A stretch of 64,000 nucleotides of DNA from Desulfovibrio sp. GTDB lineage: Bacteria; Desulfobacterota; Desulfovibrionia; Desulfovibrionales; Desulfovibrionaceae. Location of the stretch: NCBI GenBank assembly GCA_022839785.1, contig JALHJW010000012.1, positions 1-64,000 on the forward strand, read 5' to 3'. The stretch's first letter is position 1, and the number at the start of each line of letters is the position of its first letter. Shown one piece after another: positions 16,541 through 24,850 of the stretch. The notes beneath the pieces are model-generated. The model searched no databases. It was not told where the DNA came from and saw only the letters and a list, made by a program, of their open reading frames with translations. Made by a program: the position numbers and the translations under genes.

Positions 16541-17146
16541 ATGCACGTGCTCTTTTTCGGCGACTCCCTGACCCTGGGCTACGGCGATGCGGAATACCTG
16601 GGCTGGCCCGGCCGCCTCTGCCGGGACGCCCTGGCCGCCCACGCCCCTGGCCGCGCCCTGGGCCTCACGGCCTACAACCTGGGGGCGCGCCGCCATTTCA
16701 TCTCCCAGGTCCGGGAGCGCTGGCGCGAGGAGGCCGAGCGCCGCCTCGCGCCCGGCGAGCCCGCCCTGCTCGTCTTCTGCCTGGGCGCGGTGGACGCCCT
16801 GCGCGGCGCGCCCCAGCCCGAGAGCACGGAGGCCGCCCGCCTCCTGCTCCTGGAGGCGCGGGACGAGGCCCCCTGCCTGCTCGTCTCGCCTCCGCCCGTG
16901 GCGGACCCGGCGAACTCCGCCAGGATCGCCGCGCTGACAAAGGCGCTGCACGGGGTCGCGGCCGGGCTTCACATTCCCTTCCTTGACGTGTATCACCCGC
17001 TCGCCGCGGACGAGGACTACATGCGCGACCTCGCGGCCTCGGACGGCATCCACCCCACGGGCCACGGCTACGGCCTGCTGGCGCGCCGCGTCGGCGCATG
17101 GGATGCCTTCACGGACGCGCTGCACAAAGGACTGACAGCGACATGA
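16541..17146 (+). CDS. SGNH/GDSL-family hydrolase, cytoplasmic
   Basis: A 201-residue esterase-like protein. Block I is FFGDSLTLGYGD (about 5-16, nucleophile Ser9), block III has LGAVDALRG, and block V is DGIHPTGHGY near residue 180 with the catalytic Asp and His. Asn-containing block II is YNLGARR. No signal peptide is present, which separates it from the exported TesA-like gene at the other end of the window. Ribosome site GGAGG 8 bases before ATG. The stop overlaps the threonine aldolase start. Confidence 0.85.
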   Translation: MHVLFFGDSLTLGYGDAEYLGWPGRLCRDALAAHAPGRALGLTAYNLGARRHFISQVRERWREEAERRLAPGEPALLVFCLGAVDALRGAPQPESTEAARLLLLEARDEAPCLLVSPPPVADPANSARIAALTKALHGVAAGLHIPFLDVYHPLAADEDYMRDLAASDGIHPTGHGYGLLARRVGAWDAFTDALHKGLTAT

Positions 17147-18192
17147 CCACGACCACCCAGCCGAAGCCGCCCCGCAGCTTCGCCAGCGACAACGTCACCG
17201 GGGTCCACCCCCGCATCATGCAGGCCATGGCCGAGGCCAACCGGGGAGCGGCCCGCCCCTACGGCGAGGACCCCTGGACCGCCCGCGCCGACGAACTCCT
17301 GCGCCGCGAATTCGGCCAGGAGATCGTGCCCTTCTTCGTCTTCCTGGGCACAGCGGCCAACGTGCTCTCCCTCTCCAGCATGCTCAGGCCCCACCAGGCC
17401 GTGCTCTGCGCCGACTGCGCCCACATCTGCGTGGACGAGTGCGGCGCGCCCGAGCGCTTCACCGGCGGCAAGCTGCTGACCGTGCCCTCGCGCGACGGCA
17501 AGGTCGCGCCGGAGGACTTCCGGCGCTTCCTGCGCGACCTGGGCAACCAGCACCACTCCCAGCCCGCGGCCGTGTCCATCACCCAGTGCACGGAGTACGG
17601 CACGATCTACACCCCGGACGAGATCCGCGCCCTGGCCGACTTCGCCCACGGGAACGGTCTCTACCTGCACATGGACGGCGCGCGCCTGGCCAACGCCTGC
17701 GCCGCGCTGGGCTGCTCCCTGCGCGAGATCACGGCGGACTGCGGAGTGGATGCCCTGTCCTTCGGCGGCACCAAGAACGGCCTGATGTTCGGCGAGGCCG
17801 TGATCTTCTTCCGCCCCGAGCTGGCCCGCCATTTTCCCTGGGAGCGCAAGCAGGCCATGCAGCTCTACTCCAAGATGCGCTTCATCGCGGCCCAGTTCGC
17901 GGCCATCCTGGAGGACGGGCTGTGGCTCAGGAACGCGGCCCACGCCAACCGCATGGCCGCGCTGCTGGCCGAGAAGGCGGCCGCCGTGCCCGGCGTGCGC
18001 CTGACCCGGCCGGTGGCCACCAACCACGTCTTCGCCACCCTGCCGCGCGAGGCCGCCGAGCGGCTGATGCGGGACTGGCACTTCTACCTCTGGCGCGACG
18101 AGCCCTTCGAGGTGCGCTGGATGGCGGCCTTCGACACCGAGGAGGCGGACGTGCTCGCCTTCTGCGCGGACCTGGCCCGGGCCGTGGGCTGA
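17143..18192 (+). CDS. Low-specificity L-threonine aldolase
   Basis: A 349-residue PLP enzyme that cleaves L-threonine (or related beta-hydroxy amino acids) to glycine and an aldehyde. Fold-type I aldolase features are visible: FASDNVTGVHP at the start, the CTEYGTIYTPDEI region, HMDGARLANACAALG (PLP-binding Asp and Arg), and SFGGTKNGLMFGEA with the Schiff-base Lys at about 208. Length is typical. The ATG used overlaps the stop of the SGNH hydrolase gene. It sits between exporters of the LysE and EamA types, consistent with amino acid metabolism or export. Confidence 0.9.
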   Translation: MTTTTQPKPPRSFASDNVTGVHPRIMQAMAEANRGAARPYGEDPWTARADELLRREFGQEIVPFFVFLGTAANVLSLSSMLRPHQAVLCADCAHICVDECGAPERFTGGKLLTVPSRDGKVAPEDFRRFLRDLGNQHHSQPAAVSITQCTEYGTIYTPDEIRALADFAHGNGLYLHMDGARLANACAALGCSLREITADCGVDALSFGGTKNGLMFGEAVIFFRPELARHFPWERKQAMQLYSKMRFIAAQFAAILEDGLWLRNAAHANRMAALLAEKAAAVPGVRLTRPVATNHVFATLPREAAERLMRDWHFYLWRDEPFEVRWMAAFDTEEADVLAFCADLARAVG

Positions 18193-18200
18193 GGACGGAC

Positions 18201-19049
18201 ATGGGCGGGCGGCCGGACGGCATGCGGCGCGCCGCCGCCCCCCTGCTGCTGGCCCTCACGGCCCTGCTCTGGAGTTCCGGCGGGCTGGCCATCAAGCAGA
18301 TCGCGTGGAGCCCCATGACCATCACCGGGCTGCGCAGCGGCCTGGCGGCCCTGGTCCTGGCGGCCTTCCTGGGCGGGCGCGCGCTGCGCCTGCCCGGCCG
18401 GATCGGGCTCCTGGGGGCCGCGGCCTACGCGGCCATGCTCTGCAGCAACGTGGCCGCCACCAAGCTGACCACCGCGGCCAACGCCATCCTCCTGGCATAC
18501 ACCGCGCCCATCTACGTGGCCCTGGCCGCGCCCAGGCTGCTGGGCGAGCCCACGCGCCGGGCCGACTGGCTGATGGTCGCGGCCTGCCTGGGCGGCATGG
18601 CGCTCTTCTTCCTCGACCGGCTGGGGCCGGGCGGCCTCGCGGGCAACCTGCTGGCCGTGGGCACGGGCCTCTCCTACGCCGCCTTCACCCTGTGCATGCG
18701 CGCCGAGCGCGACGCCGACCCCCTGGCCGTGGCCTTCCTGGGCCACTGCCTGACCTTTCTCGCGGGACTCCCCTTTCTGCTCGCGTCCGCCCCTCCGCCG
18801 AGCGGGGCCTGGCCCTGGCTGCTCCACCTGGGCGTGGCGCAGCAGGGGCTCTCCCTGCTCCTCTACGCCTGGTGCATCCGGCGGCTGGGCGCGCTGCAGG
18901 CCATCCTGATCATGACCCTGGAGCCCATCCTCAACCCGGTCTGGGTGGCCCTGGGCTACGGGGAACTGCCCGGCCCCTTCGCCCTGGCGGGCGGCTGCGT
19001 GGTGCTTGCGGCGGTCACGGGCCGCGCCCTGGCCGGGACGCGCGCCTGA
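18201..19049 (+). CDS. EamA/DMT-family transporter
   Basis: A 282-residue membrane protein with ten predicted spans in two EamA repeats: first repeat from LALTALLWSSGGLAIKQ (about 14-30) with KLTTAANAILLAYTAPIYVAL, second from about 145 with SYAAFTLCMRAE and the typical MTLEPILNPVWVALGYGE segment. These drug/metabolite transporters export amino acids and other small metabolites. It lies 8 bases after the threonine aldolase stop with a GAGGACGG ribosome site and ends the plus-strand operon at a strong inverted repeat. Confidence 0.88.
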   Translation: MGGRPDGMRRAAAPLLLALTALLWSSGGLAIKQIAWSPMTITGLRSGLAALVLAAFLGGRALRLPGRIGLLGAAAYAAMLCSNVAATKLTTAANAILLAYTAPIYVALAAPRLLGEPTRRADWLMVAACLGGMALFFLDRLGPGGLAGNLLAVGTGLSYAAFTLCMRAERDADPLAVAFLGHCLTFLAGLPFLLASAPPPSGAWPWLLHLGVAQQGLSLLLYAWCIRRLGALQAILIMTLEPILNPVWVALGYGELPGPFALAGGCVVLAAVTGRALAGTRA

Positions 19050-19053
19050 GACG

Positions 19054-19095
19054 CGCGAACGCCCCCCGCGCGTTCCCGCGCGGGGGGCGTTCGCG
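19054..19095. terminator. Bidirectional GC hairpin between converging genes
   Basis: A perfect 19-bp inverted repeat (19054-19072 with 19077-19095) and a TTCC loop lies between the EamA stop and the converging chemoreceptor stop. Neither side has a T-run, so it is a probable bidirectional but unconventional terminator. Confidence 0.6.
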
Positions 19096-19116
19096 TGCGG
19101 ATCGCAAGGCGGGCCG

Positions 19117-21141
19117 TCAGCGCATGCCCGCGATGAGCTGCTTGAGCTCCGAGGCCAGCCGGGCCACGTGGCTCACGGCCCTGGCCGCCTCGTTCATGAC
19201 CGTGCTGGTCTCCTGCGCGATGCCGTTGATCTCGTCCACGGAGCGGTTGATCTCCTCGGAGGTGGCTGACTGCTGCTCGGCCGCGGTGGCGATGGCCCGC
19301 ACCTCGTCCGCCGTGGCGTCGGCCAGGACCAGGATCTCGCGCAGGGCGTCGCCGGAATGCCCGGCCCGCTCGGCGCTGTGGTTCACGGCCGCGGCGGCGC
19401 TCTCGGACGCGTCCACGTTCTCGTGCACGCCCGCCTGGATGGAGCCGATGGCCTGGCCGACCTCCTTGGTGGCGGCCATGGTCTTCTCGGCCAGCTTGCG
19501 CACCTCGTCCGCCACCACGGCGAAGCCCCGGCCCGCGTCCCCGGCCCGCGCCGCCTCGATGGCCGCGTTCAGGGCCAACAGGTTGGTCTGGTCCGCGATG
19601 TCCTCGATGACCTGCATGATCCGGCCCACGCCCGCGGCCTCCTCGCCCAGCCTGCGCATCTTCTCGCGCATGGCCCCGGCCTCGGTCTGCACGCGCAGGA
19701 TGGCGGCCACGGCCTCCTCCACCACGGCCGTGCCCGCGTTCGCGCGGGCCTTGGAGCGGCCCGCGCTGTCCGCGGCGCGCGAGGCGTTGCGCGCCACCTC
19801 CAGCACGGTCACGTTCATCTCCTCCATGGCCGTGGCCGTCTCGGCCAGACGCGCGGTCTGACGCTGCGCGCCCTGTTGCGCGCCCTCCACTTGCCGCGAG
19901 AGGCGGCCCGAGGACTCGGCCAGGTCCTGGGCGATGGTCTCGGCCGTGGCCGCCACGGCGGTGATGGTTTTGTTCTGCTCCGCGATGCGGGCCTGCCCGG
20001 CCTTGATGGCCGTGAGGTCGGTGTAGATGGTGAAGGCCCCCAGCAGCTCGCCGTCCAGGTCGAAGAGCGGGGCGAAATCGATGCGCAACGAGACGACGTT
20101 CCCCTTGCGCGTCTTCATCTCCCGCTCCACGCCGAGCTGCGCCCGGCGCTCGGCGATGGCCTGCGCGGCCACGCCCTGGCGGCCGCCCATGCGCAGTTCG
20201 CGCAGGAAGTCGTCCAGGGTGACGCCCAGGCACTCCCCGGGCGTCCGGCCGTCTTCGAGCAGGTCGAGCATGGGCTGGTTGATGACGGTCAGCCGCCGCT
20301 CCCGGTCCATGACCATGCAGGGCATGGTCAGCCCCTTCAGGATGCCCTCGGAGAAGCCGAGCTTGGCCTTGAGGTCGCCGACCATGGCCCCGAGGTTGCC
20401 CGAGAGGGTGAAGAGTTCGTCCGCGCCGCCCACGTCGAAGCTGACGTTGTAGTCGCCCGCGGTGACGCGGTCGCTGGCCCGGGCCAGCACGGCGATGCGG
20501 CGCACCACGGCGCGGCGCATGAAGTACAGCGTGGCCCCCAGGAGCACGGCCAGACCGGCGGCCGAGACCAGCACGGAGCGCCGCACCTGGGCGGCGATCC
20601 CGTCCATCAGGGGGGTCACGTCCTGCATCACCACCATCTCGCCCAGGATGGGCTGGCTCTTGCCGTGGCAGTGGTGGCAGCCCGGCGTGTTGGGGATGCT
20701 CATGACCTCGGCGAAAAAGGTCCTGCCCTCCATCTCGAAGACGTCGCCGTGCTCCACCGCCTCCTTCAGGCCGTGCGCGGCGAAGTCCTGCAGCCCCTTG
20801 TGCGCGTGCACCGCGGCGAAATCCTTGCGCACGGCCTCGGGACGGGTGGAGTAGGTGATGTTGCCCTTGAAGTTGGTGAGGTGGATCGCGACGTCCGCGT
20901 AGCGTTCGCGCAGCAGGGCGAACTCCTCCTTGGTCCCCTCGTCGTTGCCCACGAGCATGGGCTTCTCGATGGACTGGCGGATGAGTTCCGCGGTGCGGGC
21001 CACCGAGGTCTCCATCTGCCCGAGCATGGCCGCGCGCTGGGAGCGCGCGCCGAGCAGGGCGATGACCCCGAAGACGCAGACGGCGACGACGGATATGAGC
21101 AGCGCGATCTTGGCGTTGAGTGAACGGGAGAGGGCGTTCAT
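19117..21141 (-). CDS. Haem-c methyl-accepting chemotaxis protein with PAS domain (DcrA-like)
   Basis: A 674-residue chemoreceptor. The first membrane helix is about residues 10-30; the periplasmic domain (about 31-185) contains TPGCHHCHGK, that is a CxxCH haem c attachment motif at Cys155, Cys158 and His159. A second membrane helix (about 188-207) is followed by HAMP, a PAS domain (about 270-385, with VINQPMLDLLEDG), and the signalling domain with IADQTNLLALNAAIEAARAG and FAVVADEVRKLAEKT. This architecture is that of Desulfovibrio DcrA, described as an oxygen or redox sensor. The ATG at 21141 places the first helix at the N-terminus; earlier in-frame starts add a polar, unlikely extension. 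Confidence 0.92.
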   Translation of the reverse strand: MNALSRSLNAKIALLISVVAVCVFGVIALLGARSQRAAMLGQMETSVARTAELIRQSIEKPMLVGNDEGTKEEFALLRERYADVAIHLTNFKGNITYSTRPEAVRKDFAAVHAHKGLQDFAAHGLKEAVEHGDVFEMEGRTFFAEVMSIPNTPGCHHCHGKSQPILGEMVVMQDVTPLMDGIAAQVRRSVLVSAAGLAVLLGATLYFMRRAVVRRIAVLARASDRVTAGDYNVSFDVGGADELFTLSGNLGAMVGDLKAKLGFSEGILKGLTMPCMVMDRERRLTVINQPMLDLLEDGRTPGECLGVTLDDFLRELRMGGRQGVAAQAIAERRAQLGVEREMKTRKGNVVSLRIDFAPLFDLDGELLGAFTIYTDLTAIKAGQARIAEQNKTITAVAATAETIAQDLAESSGRLSRQVEGAQQGAQRQTARLAETATAMEEMNVTVLEVARNASRAADSAGRSKARANAGTAVVEEAVAAILRVQTEAGAMREKMRRLGEEAAGVGRIMQVIEDIADQTNLLALNAAIEAARAGDAGRGFAVVADEVRKLAEKTMAATKEVGQAIGSIQAGVHENVDASESAAAAVNHSAERAGHSGDALREILVLADATADEVRAIATAAEQQSATSEEINRSVDEINGIAQETSTVMNEAARAVSHVARLASELKQLIAGMR

Positions 21142-21375
21142 GCGGCCATCCTGCGTTGAGTGTCCAATGCGCAGAGGGCTTGTTACGGAACAACGACGCC
21201 GCTGGTCAAGCGCTTCTGGGCCAAATCTTGCGCAAGAATCGGCACTGTGTTCTTTTTTTCCCATACGCCGGACGCGGTTTTGCGGCTGCGCAAAAATCTT
21301 TTCGCCGCGCCGGGTTCAGGGCTCGGCCCGGGACGGGGGACAGAGGGGGGAAGCCGGGGGAGGAGGCCGCCGTCC

Positions 21376-22185
21376 TCAGGCGAGGTGGGACTTGGCCAGG
21401 GTGTAGAGCTGGTCGTAGGTCAGGCGGCCGCGGATGCCCAGGAACATCTCCACGGACATGGCCATCTTGCGCCGGGCGTCGGCCAGGAACTCGCGGTGGG
21501 CGTCCGTGGTGATGCGCTGCACGAAGGCGGGGTCCAGGCCGTCCATGAGGTGCATCAGCGCCTCGCGGAAGGCCAGGGAGCCGGAGAAGGGCAGGAACTC
21601 GCGCAGGCTCTGGATGCCCTGGCGGCGGGCGTAGATCACGTAGAAGAGGAGCTTGACCATCAGCCGGTCCGCGGGCAGCCGGGTGGTCACGCCCAGCAGC
21701 GCGGCCCGGTCCGCCCCGGGGTCGGCCAGGGTGCGGGCCAGGGCCTGGGCCAGACGCAGGGCCTTCTCCTCGTCCACGGGCAGGCTGGGGAAGAGGGCGT
21801 GCATGCGCGCCAGGGTCATGCGCGGGTTTTCCTTGGAGGTCAGGGCGGCCAGGGCCAGACGCATGAGATGCAGCTTGCGGCGGTAGCCCTCGCGCAGGGT
21901 GCGGCCCTTGGCCTCGGCCGCGCGGCGCACCGCGTCCTCGGGCCAGGGCTCCAGGCCGATCTCCAGCAGGTGGCGGATGAAGGGCTCGGCCGTGTACTCG
22001 GCCTCCTCGGCCATGACTTTCTTGCCGCGCCGCATGTCGCACAGCTTCTTGAGCGAGAGCCAGAACGCGGCCACGCCCTCGCCCGGCATCTCCAGGATGT
22101 CGAAGTCGGGCATGGCGTTGCCCGGTTCCGGCACGCTCTCCGCCTCGGCGCGGATGATCCCGTCCCTGTCCGCAGTCTCGCCCAT
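21376..22185 (-). CDS. Unknown soluble protein with a MotA-like C-terminal pattern
   Basis: A 269-residue protein with no signal peptide or clear membrane span. I do not recognise it by name. The C-terminal 100 residues follow the pattern of the cytoplasmic part of MotA/ExbB-type proteins: YARRQGIQSLREF (compare A-R-x-x-G-L-x-x-L-E in MotA) then FREALMHLMDGLDPAFVQRI (compare L-x-L-x-V-D-G-x-D-P-x-x-V-x-x-I), but the flanking membrane helices of MotA are missing. The N-terminal 170 residues are helical and rich in Arg, Leu and Ala. Start supported by a CAGGAG site 5 bases before ATG. It stands alone upstream of the haem chemoreceptor on the same strand. Confidence 0.6.
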   Translation of the reverse strand: MGETADRDGIIRAEAESVPEPGNAMPDFDILEMPGEGVAAFWLSLKKLCDMRRGKKVMAEEAEYTAEPFIRHLLEIGLEPWPEDAVRRAAEAKGRTLREGYRRKLHLMRLALAALTSKENPRMTLARMHALFPSLPVDEEKALRLAQALARTLADPGADRAALLGVTTRLPADRLMVKLLFYVIYARRQGIQSLREFLPFSGSLAFREALMHLMDGLDPAFVQRITTDAHREFLADARRKMAMSVEMFLGIRGRLTYDQLYTLAKSHLA

Positions 22186-22278
22186 ACCGCTCCTGTCCTG
22201 CGCGGCCCTCCGCCGCAGCTTTCCATGCTAGCCGAAAAGCCCGCCCCTGTCTAAGGCCGGACCGGAACGGCGGGGGCC

Positions 22279-23160
22279 TTAGGGCGTCTCCGGCCAAGCC
22301 ACCTGGTAGAGACGCGGCCAGCCCTTGCCCGTGACCAGCAGCCGCCCGCCCGCCGCGTCCCAGGCGATGCCGTTGGGCACGAAGCGCTCGTCCTGCCCGC
22401 CGGACCGCCGCCAGCACTCGGACAGGTCCAGCCGCCAGCGCACCCGGCCCGACTCCGGCTCCACGCCCACCACGTACGGCGTCCGCCAGACATTGGCCAG
22501 CACCAGTCCGGCGCCGTCCCGTTCCACCCACTCCAGTTCGTTGAGGTCCTCCACGGGCAGTCCGCCGTCCGTGACCACCACGTCGCCCAGGCGGGCGAAC
22601 GTGGCCGGATCGCGGAAGATCAGGCGGGCCGAGCCGTTGGACATGATCAGCCTGCGGCCGTCGAAGGTCAGGCCCCAGCCCTCCCCGACGTAGCGAAACT
22701 CGCCGCGCACGGCCAGGGAGCCGGGATCGCGCGCCAGGGCCCGGCCCTCCCGCCAGGTGAGCTGCACCACGGCGTCCACGGCCAGGGCCGCGCCCTCGCC
22801 GAAGAGATGCGCGGGCAGACGCTCGCGCCGCAGCACCTTGCCGTCGCGCAGGCGCACCCGCCTGATCTCGGAGCTGCCGTACAGCCCCGTGCTTTCGATG
22901 AGGTCCCCGCCGGGCAGGAAGAAGAGCCCCTGGGTGAAGGCCTGCGGGTCGTGCGGGAACTCGGCCAGGATGCGCGCCGCGTGGACCGGGGCGGGCTCCC
23001 CGGCCCGGGCCGGGTGCGGCCCGGCCGGCAGGCAGGCGGCCAGCAGGCAGGCGGCCAGCAGACGGACGATGGGCAGGCCCCGGAAAAATCCCCCGCCTCG
23101 CCCCTGGACAGGCGCGAAAAACCGACTATACTGCATACCCGCAGAGGGTATCACTCGCAT
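22279..23160 (-). CDS. Glutaminyl-peptide cyclotransferase, exported
   Basis: Cyclises N-terminal Gln of peptides or proteins to pyroglutamate. The mature part shows the plant/bacterial glutamine cyclotransferase beta-propeller signature: FPHDPQAFTQGLFFLPGG, ESTGLYGSSEIRRV, DLNELEWVERD followed by LANVW, and FVPNGIAWD. Near the N-terminus a hydrophobic segment (LLAACLLAACLPAG) ending before ARAGEP is a signal peptide; LAAC could also be read as a lipobox. I chose the ATG at 23160 because GAGGA lies 8-10 bases ahead; a start at 23136 has no ribosome site. The product is 293 residues from this start. Expected location: periplasm. The gene is divergent from the Fe-S protein gene. Confidence 0.85.
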   Translation of the reverse strand: MRVIPSAGMQYSRFFAPVQGRGGGFFRGLPIVRLLAACLLAACLPAGPHPARAGEPAPVHAARILAEFPHDPQAFTQGLFFLPGGDLIESTGLYGSSEIRRVRLRDGKVLRRERLPAHLFGEGAALAVDAVVQLTWREGRALARDPGSLAVRGEFRYVGEGWGLTFDGRRLIMSNGSARLIFRDPATFARLGDVVVTDGGLPVEDLNELEWVERDGAGLVLANVWRTPYVVGVEPESGRVRWRLDLSECWRRSGGQDERFVPNGIAWDAAGGRLLVTGKGWPRLYQVAWPETP

Positions 23161-23230
23161 GTCCATATCCTCGCAATCATTCTCCCTGTAACCCTTGGCA
23201 AGCGCGGCCGCTTCCAGCCCGCCGCCGCCC

Positions 23231-24274
23231 ATGACGATGAAGACAAACACCGCTCCCTCAGCCACCCGGACGCCGGCCGCGGCAGGCCTGACCCGCCGCG
23301 GGTTCCTGCGCGGCCTGGCCCTGGCCGGGGCCACGGCAGCGGCCGCGCCGGCCGCTGTCCTGGCCGCCCCCTCGCCCGCCGCCGAGCCGCTGGCCACCCT
23401 GCTCGACCTCTCCCGCTGCATCGGCTGCGGGGCCTGCGTGGAGGCCTGCCGCGAGAAGAACCTCTCCCGCGTGCCCGAGCCGGTCTCGCCCATCCCGAGG
23501 ATGTACCCGGCCCGCTCCAAGCCCGAAGACTGGTCCGGCAAAAAGCACGTGGACGACCGCCTCACGCCCTACACCCGGCTCTTCATCCAGTCCGCCGAGG
23601 TGGAATACCAGGGAAGCCGCCTCACCGTCCACGCCCCCCGGCGCTGCCTGCACTGCGAGAACCCGCCCTGCGCCAAGCTCTGCCCCTTCGGCTCGGCCAG
23701 GCGCGAGACCAACGGCGCGGTACGCATCGACGAGGCGACCTGCCTGGGCGGGGCCAAGTGCCGCACGGTCTGTCCCTGGGAGATTCCCCAGCGCCAGTCC
23801 GGCGTGGGCCTCTACCTCGATCTCATGCCCGGCCTGGCGGGCAACGGCGTGATGTACAAGTGCGACCGCTGCCAGGACCTCGTGGCCGCGGGCAAAGAGC
23901 CCGCCTGCATCACGGCCTGCCCCAACGAGGCGCAGCGCATCGGCCCCCGCTCGCTGATCGTGGCCGAGGCCCGCCGCCTGGCGGCCGAGCGCGGCCACTT
24001 CCTCTACGGCCTGGAGGAGAACGGCGGCACGAACACCATCTACCTCTCGCCCGTGCCCTTCGACCTGCTCGACGCGGCCGTGGCCAAGGGGCCGGGGCGG
24101 CCCGGCTTCGCGCCAGCGCCCGAGGTCATGAAGGCCGAGGCGAATCTGGCCGGGGCGCTCCTGGCCGCGCCGCTGGCGGGTCTGGCCGCGGGCCTGCTCA
24201 AGGTCCGCAGCCGCCTCGGCAAGGCCCTGGACGCGCAGAAGACCCCCGCCCACACGGAGGACGATCATGGCTGA
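23231..24274 (+). CDS. Tat-exported ferredoxin-like protein with four [4Fe-4S] motifs
   Basis: A 347-residue electron-transfer subunit of the DmsB/NrfC/HybA kind. A twin-arginine signal is present (LTRRGFLRGLALAG, about residues 19-32). Four Cys clusters follow in order: CIGCGACVEAC, CLHCENPPCAKLCP, a degenerate-looking CLGGAKCRTVCP, and CDRCQ...CITACP. It would shuttle electrons in the periplasm between a partner oxidoreductase and the membrane. The C-terminal part has a hydrophobic stretch (AGALLAAPLAGLAAGLL) that could anchor it. The first ATG (23231) lacks a clear ribosome site. It overlaps the next membrane-protein gene by 8 bases. No catalytic molybdopterin subunit is nearby, so the redox partner is unknown. 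Confidence 0.83.
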   Translation: MTMKTNTAPSATRTPAAAGLTRRGFLRGLALAGATAAAAPAAVLAAPSPAAEPLATLLDLSRCIGCGACVEACREKNLSRVPEPVSPIPRMYPARSKPEDWSGKKHVDDRLTPYTRLFIQSAEVEYQGSRLTVHAPRRCLHCENPPCAKLCPFGSARRETNGAVRIDEATCLGGAKCRTVCPWEIPQRQSGVGLYLDLMPGLAGNGVMYKCDRCQDLVAAGKEPACITACPNEAQRIGPRSLIVAEARRLAAERGHFLYGLEENGGTNTIYLSPVPFDLLDAAVAKGPGRPGFAPAPEVMKAEANLAGALLAAPLAGLAAGLLKVRSRLGKALDAQKTPAHTEDDHG

Positions 24275-24728
24275 CGCCCGCACCCCCCTTCTCTCCGCCG
24301 GGACGCGCCGCCTCATGTCCGCGCTCCTCTTCCTCCTGGCGCTCTCGGGCTTCGCCCAGATGCCGATCATGAAGCGCTACTACCTCGCCGACCTGCCGGG
24401 TCTGGCCTGGCTGGCCGACTATTCCGCCACCTCGCTGCTGCACTACCTCGCCGCCGCGGTCTTCCTCTTCCTCTGCGGCCTGATCGCGGCCCGGCATCTG
24501 GCCGATCCGGCCCGCGCCTCCCTGCGCGGCTGGCGTCTGGCGCGCGCGGGCCTCTATCTGCTGGTCATCCTCACCGGCCTGGCGCATGCGGTCCACAACA
24601 CCGCCTCCTGGCCCCTCCCCCCGGCCCTGGCCCAGACCGTGGTCCTGGCCCACCTGGGAGGCGTCATGGGGCTCGGCCTGCTCTGGGCAGGACGCCGCCT
24701 GCGCCTCTGCCGGGGCCGCCGGGGCTGA
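24267..24728 (+). CDS. Four-span membrane partner of the Fe-S protein
   Basis: A 153-residue integral membrane protein with four hydrophobic spans (about 14-32, 50-72, 88-108, 118-140). Several His residues sit in or at the ends of spans (HYLAAA, RHL, AHAVHN, LAHLGG), which is compatible with a small b-type cytochrome or quinone-facing anchor, but no named family motif was recognised. Its start overlaps the end of the Tat-exported Fe-S gene, with GGAGGACG before the ATG, so the two very likely form a complex moving electrons between the quinone pool and periplasm. Confidence 0.7.
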   Translation: MADARTPLLSAGTRRLMSALLFLLALSGFAQMPIMKRYYLADLPGLAWLADYSATSLLHYLAAAVFLFLCGLIAARHLADPARASLRGWRLARAGLYLLVILTGLAHAVHNTASWPLPPALAQTVVLAHLGGVMGLGLLWAGRRLRLCRGRRG

Positions 24729-24782
24729 GCCCCGGCGGCCGCCCGGCCGCGCGCCCTTCTCCCGCCTCGTCCATCTGCCGTG

Positions 24783-24811
24783 TTGCGCAAATCCTTTCAT
24801 TTTTCTATGTG
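24783..24811 (+). promoter_or_regulatory. Candidate promoter for the TPR-microprotein unit
   Basis: TTGCGC, a 17-base AT-rich spacer and TATGTG lie just before the TPR gene at 24851. Spacing is ideal but both hexamers match the consensus only in part. The local AT-rich patch supports a promoter here. Confidence 0.35.
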
Positions 24812-24850
24812 TAGGGGGCCTGAACCCAGACGAGAAAGGAAGCCGCGCGC

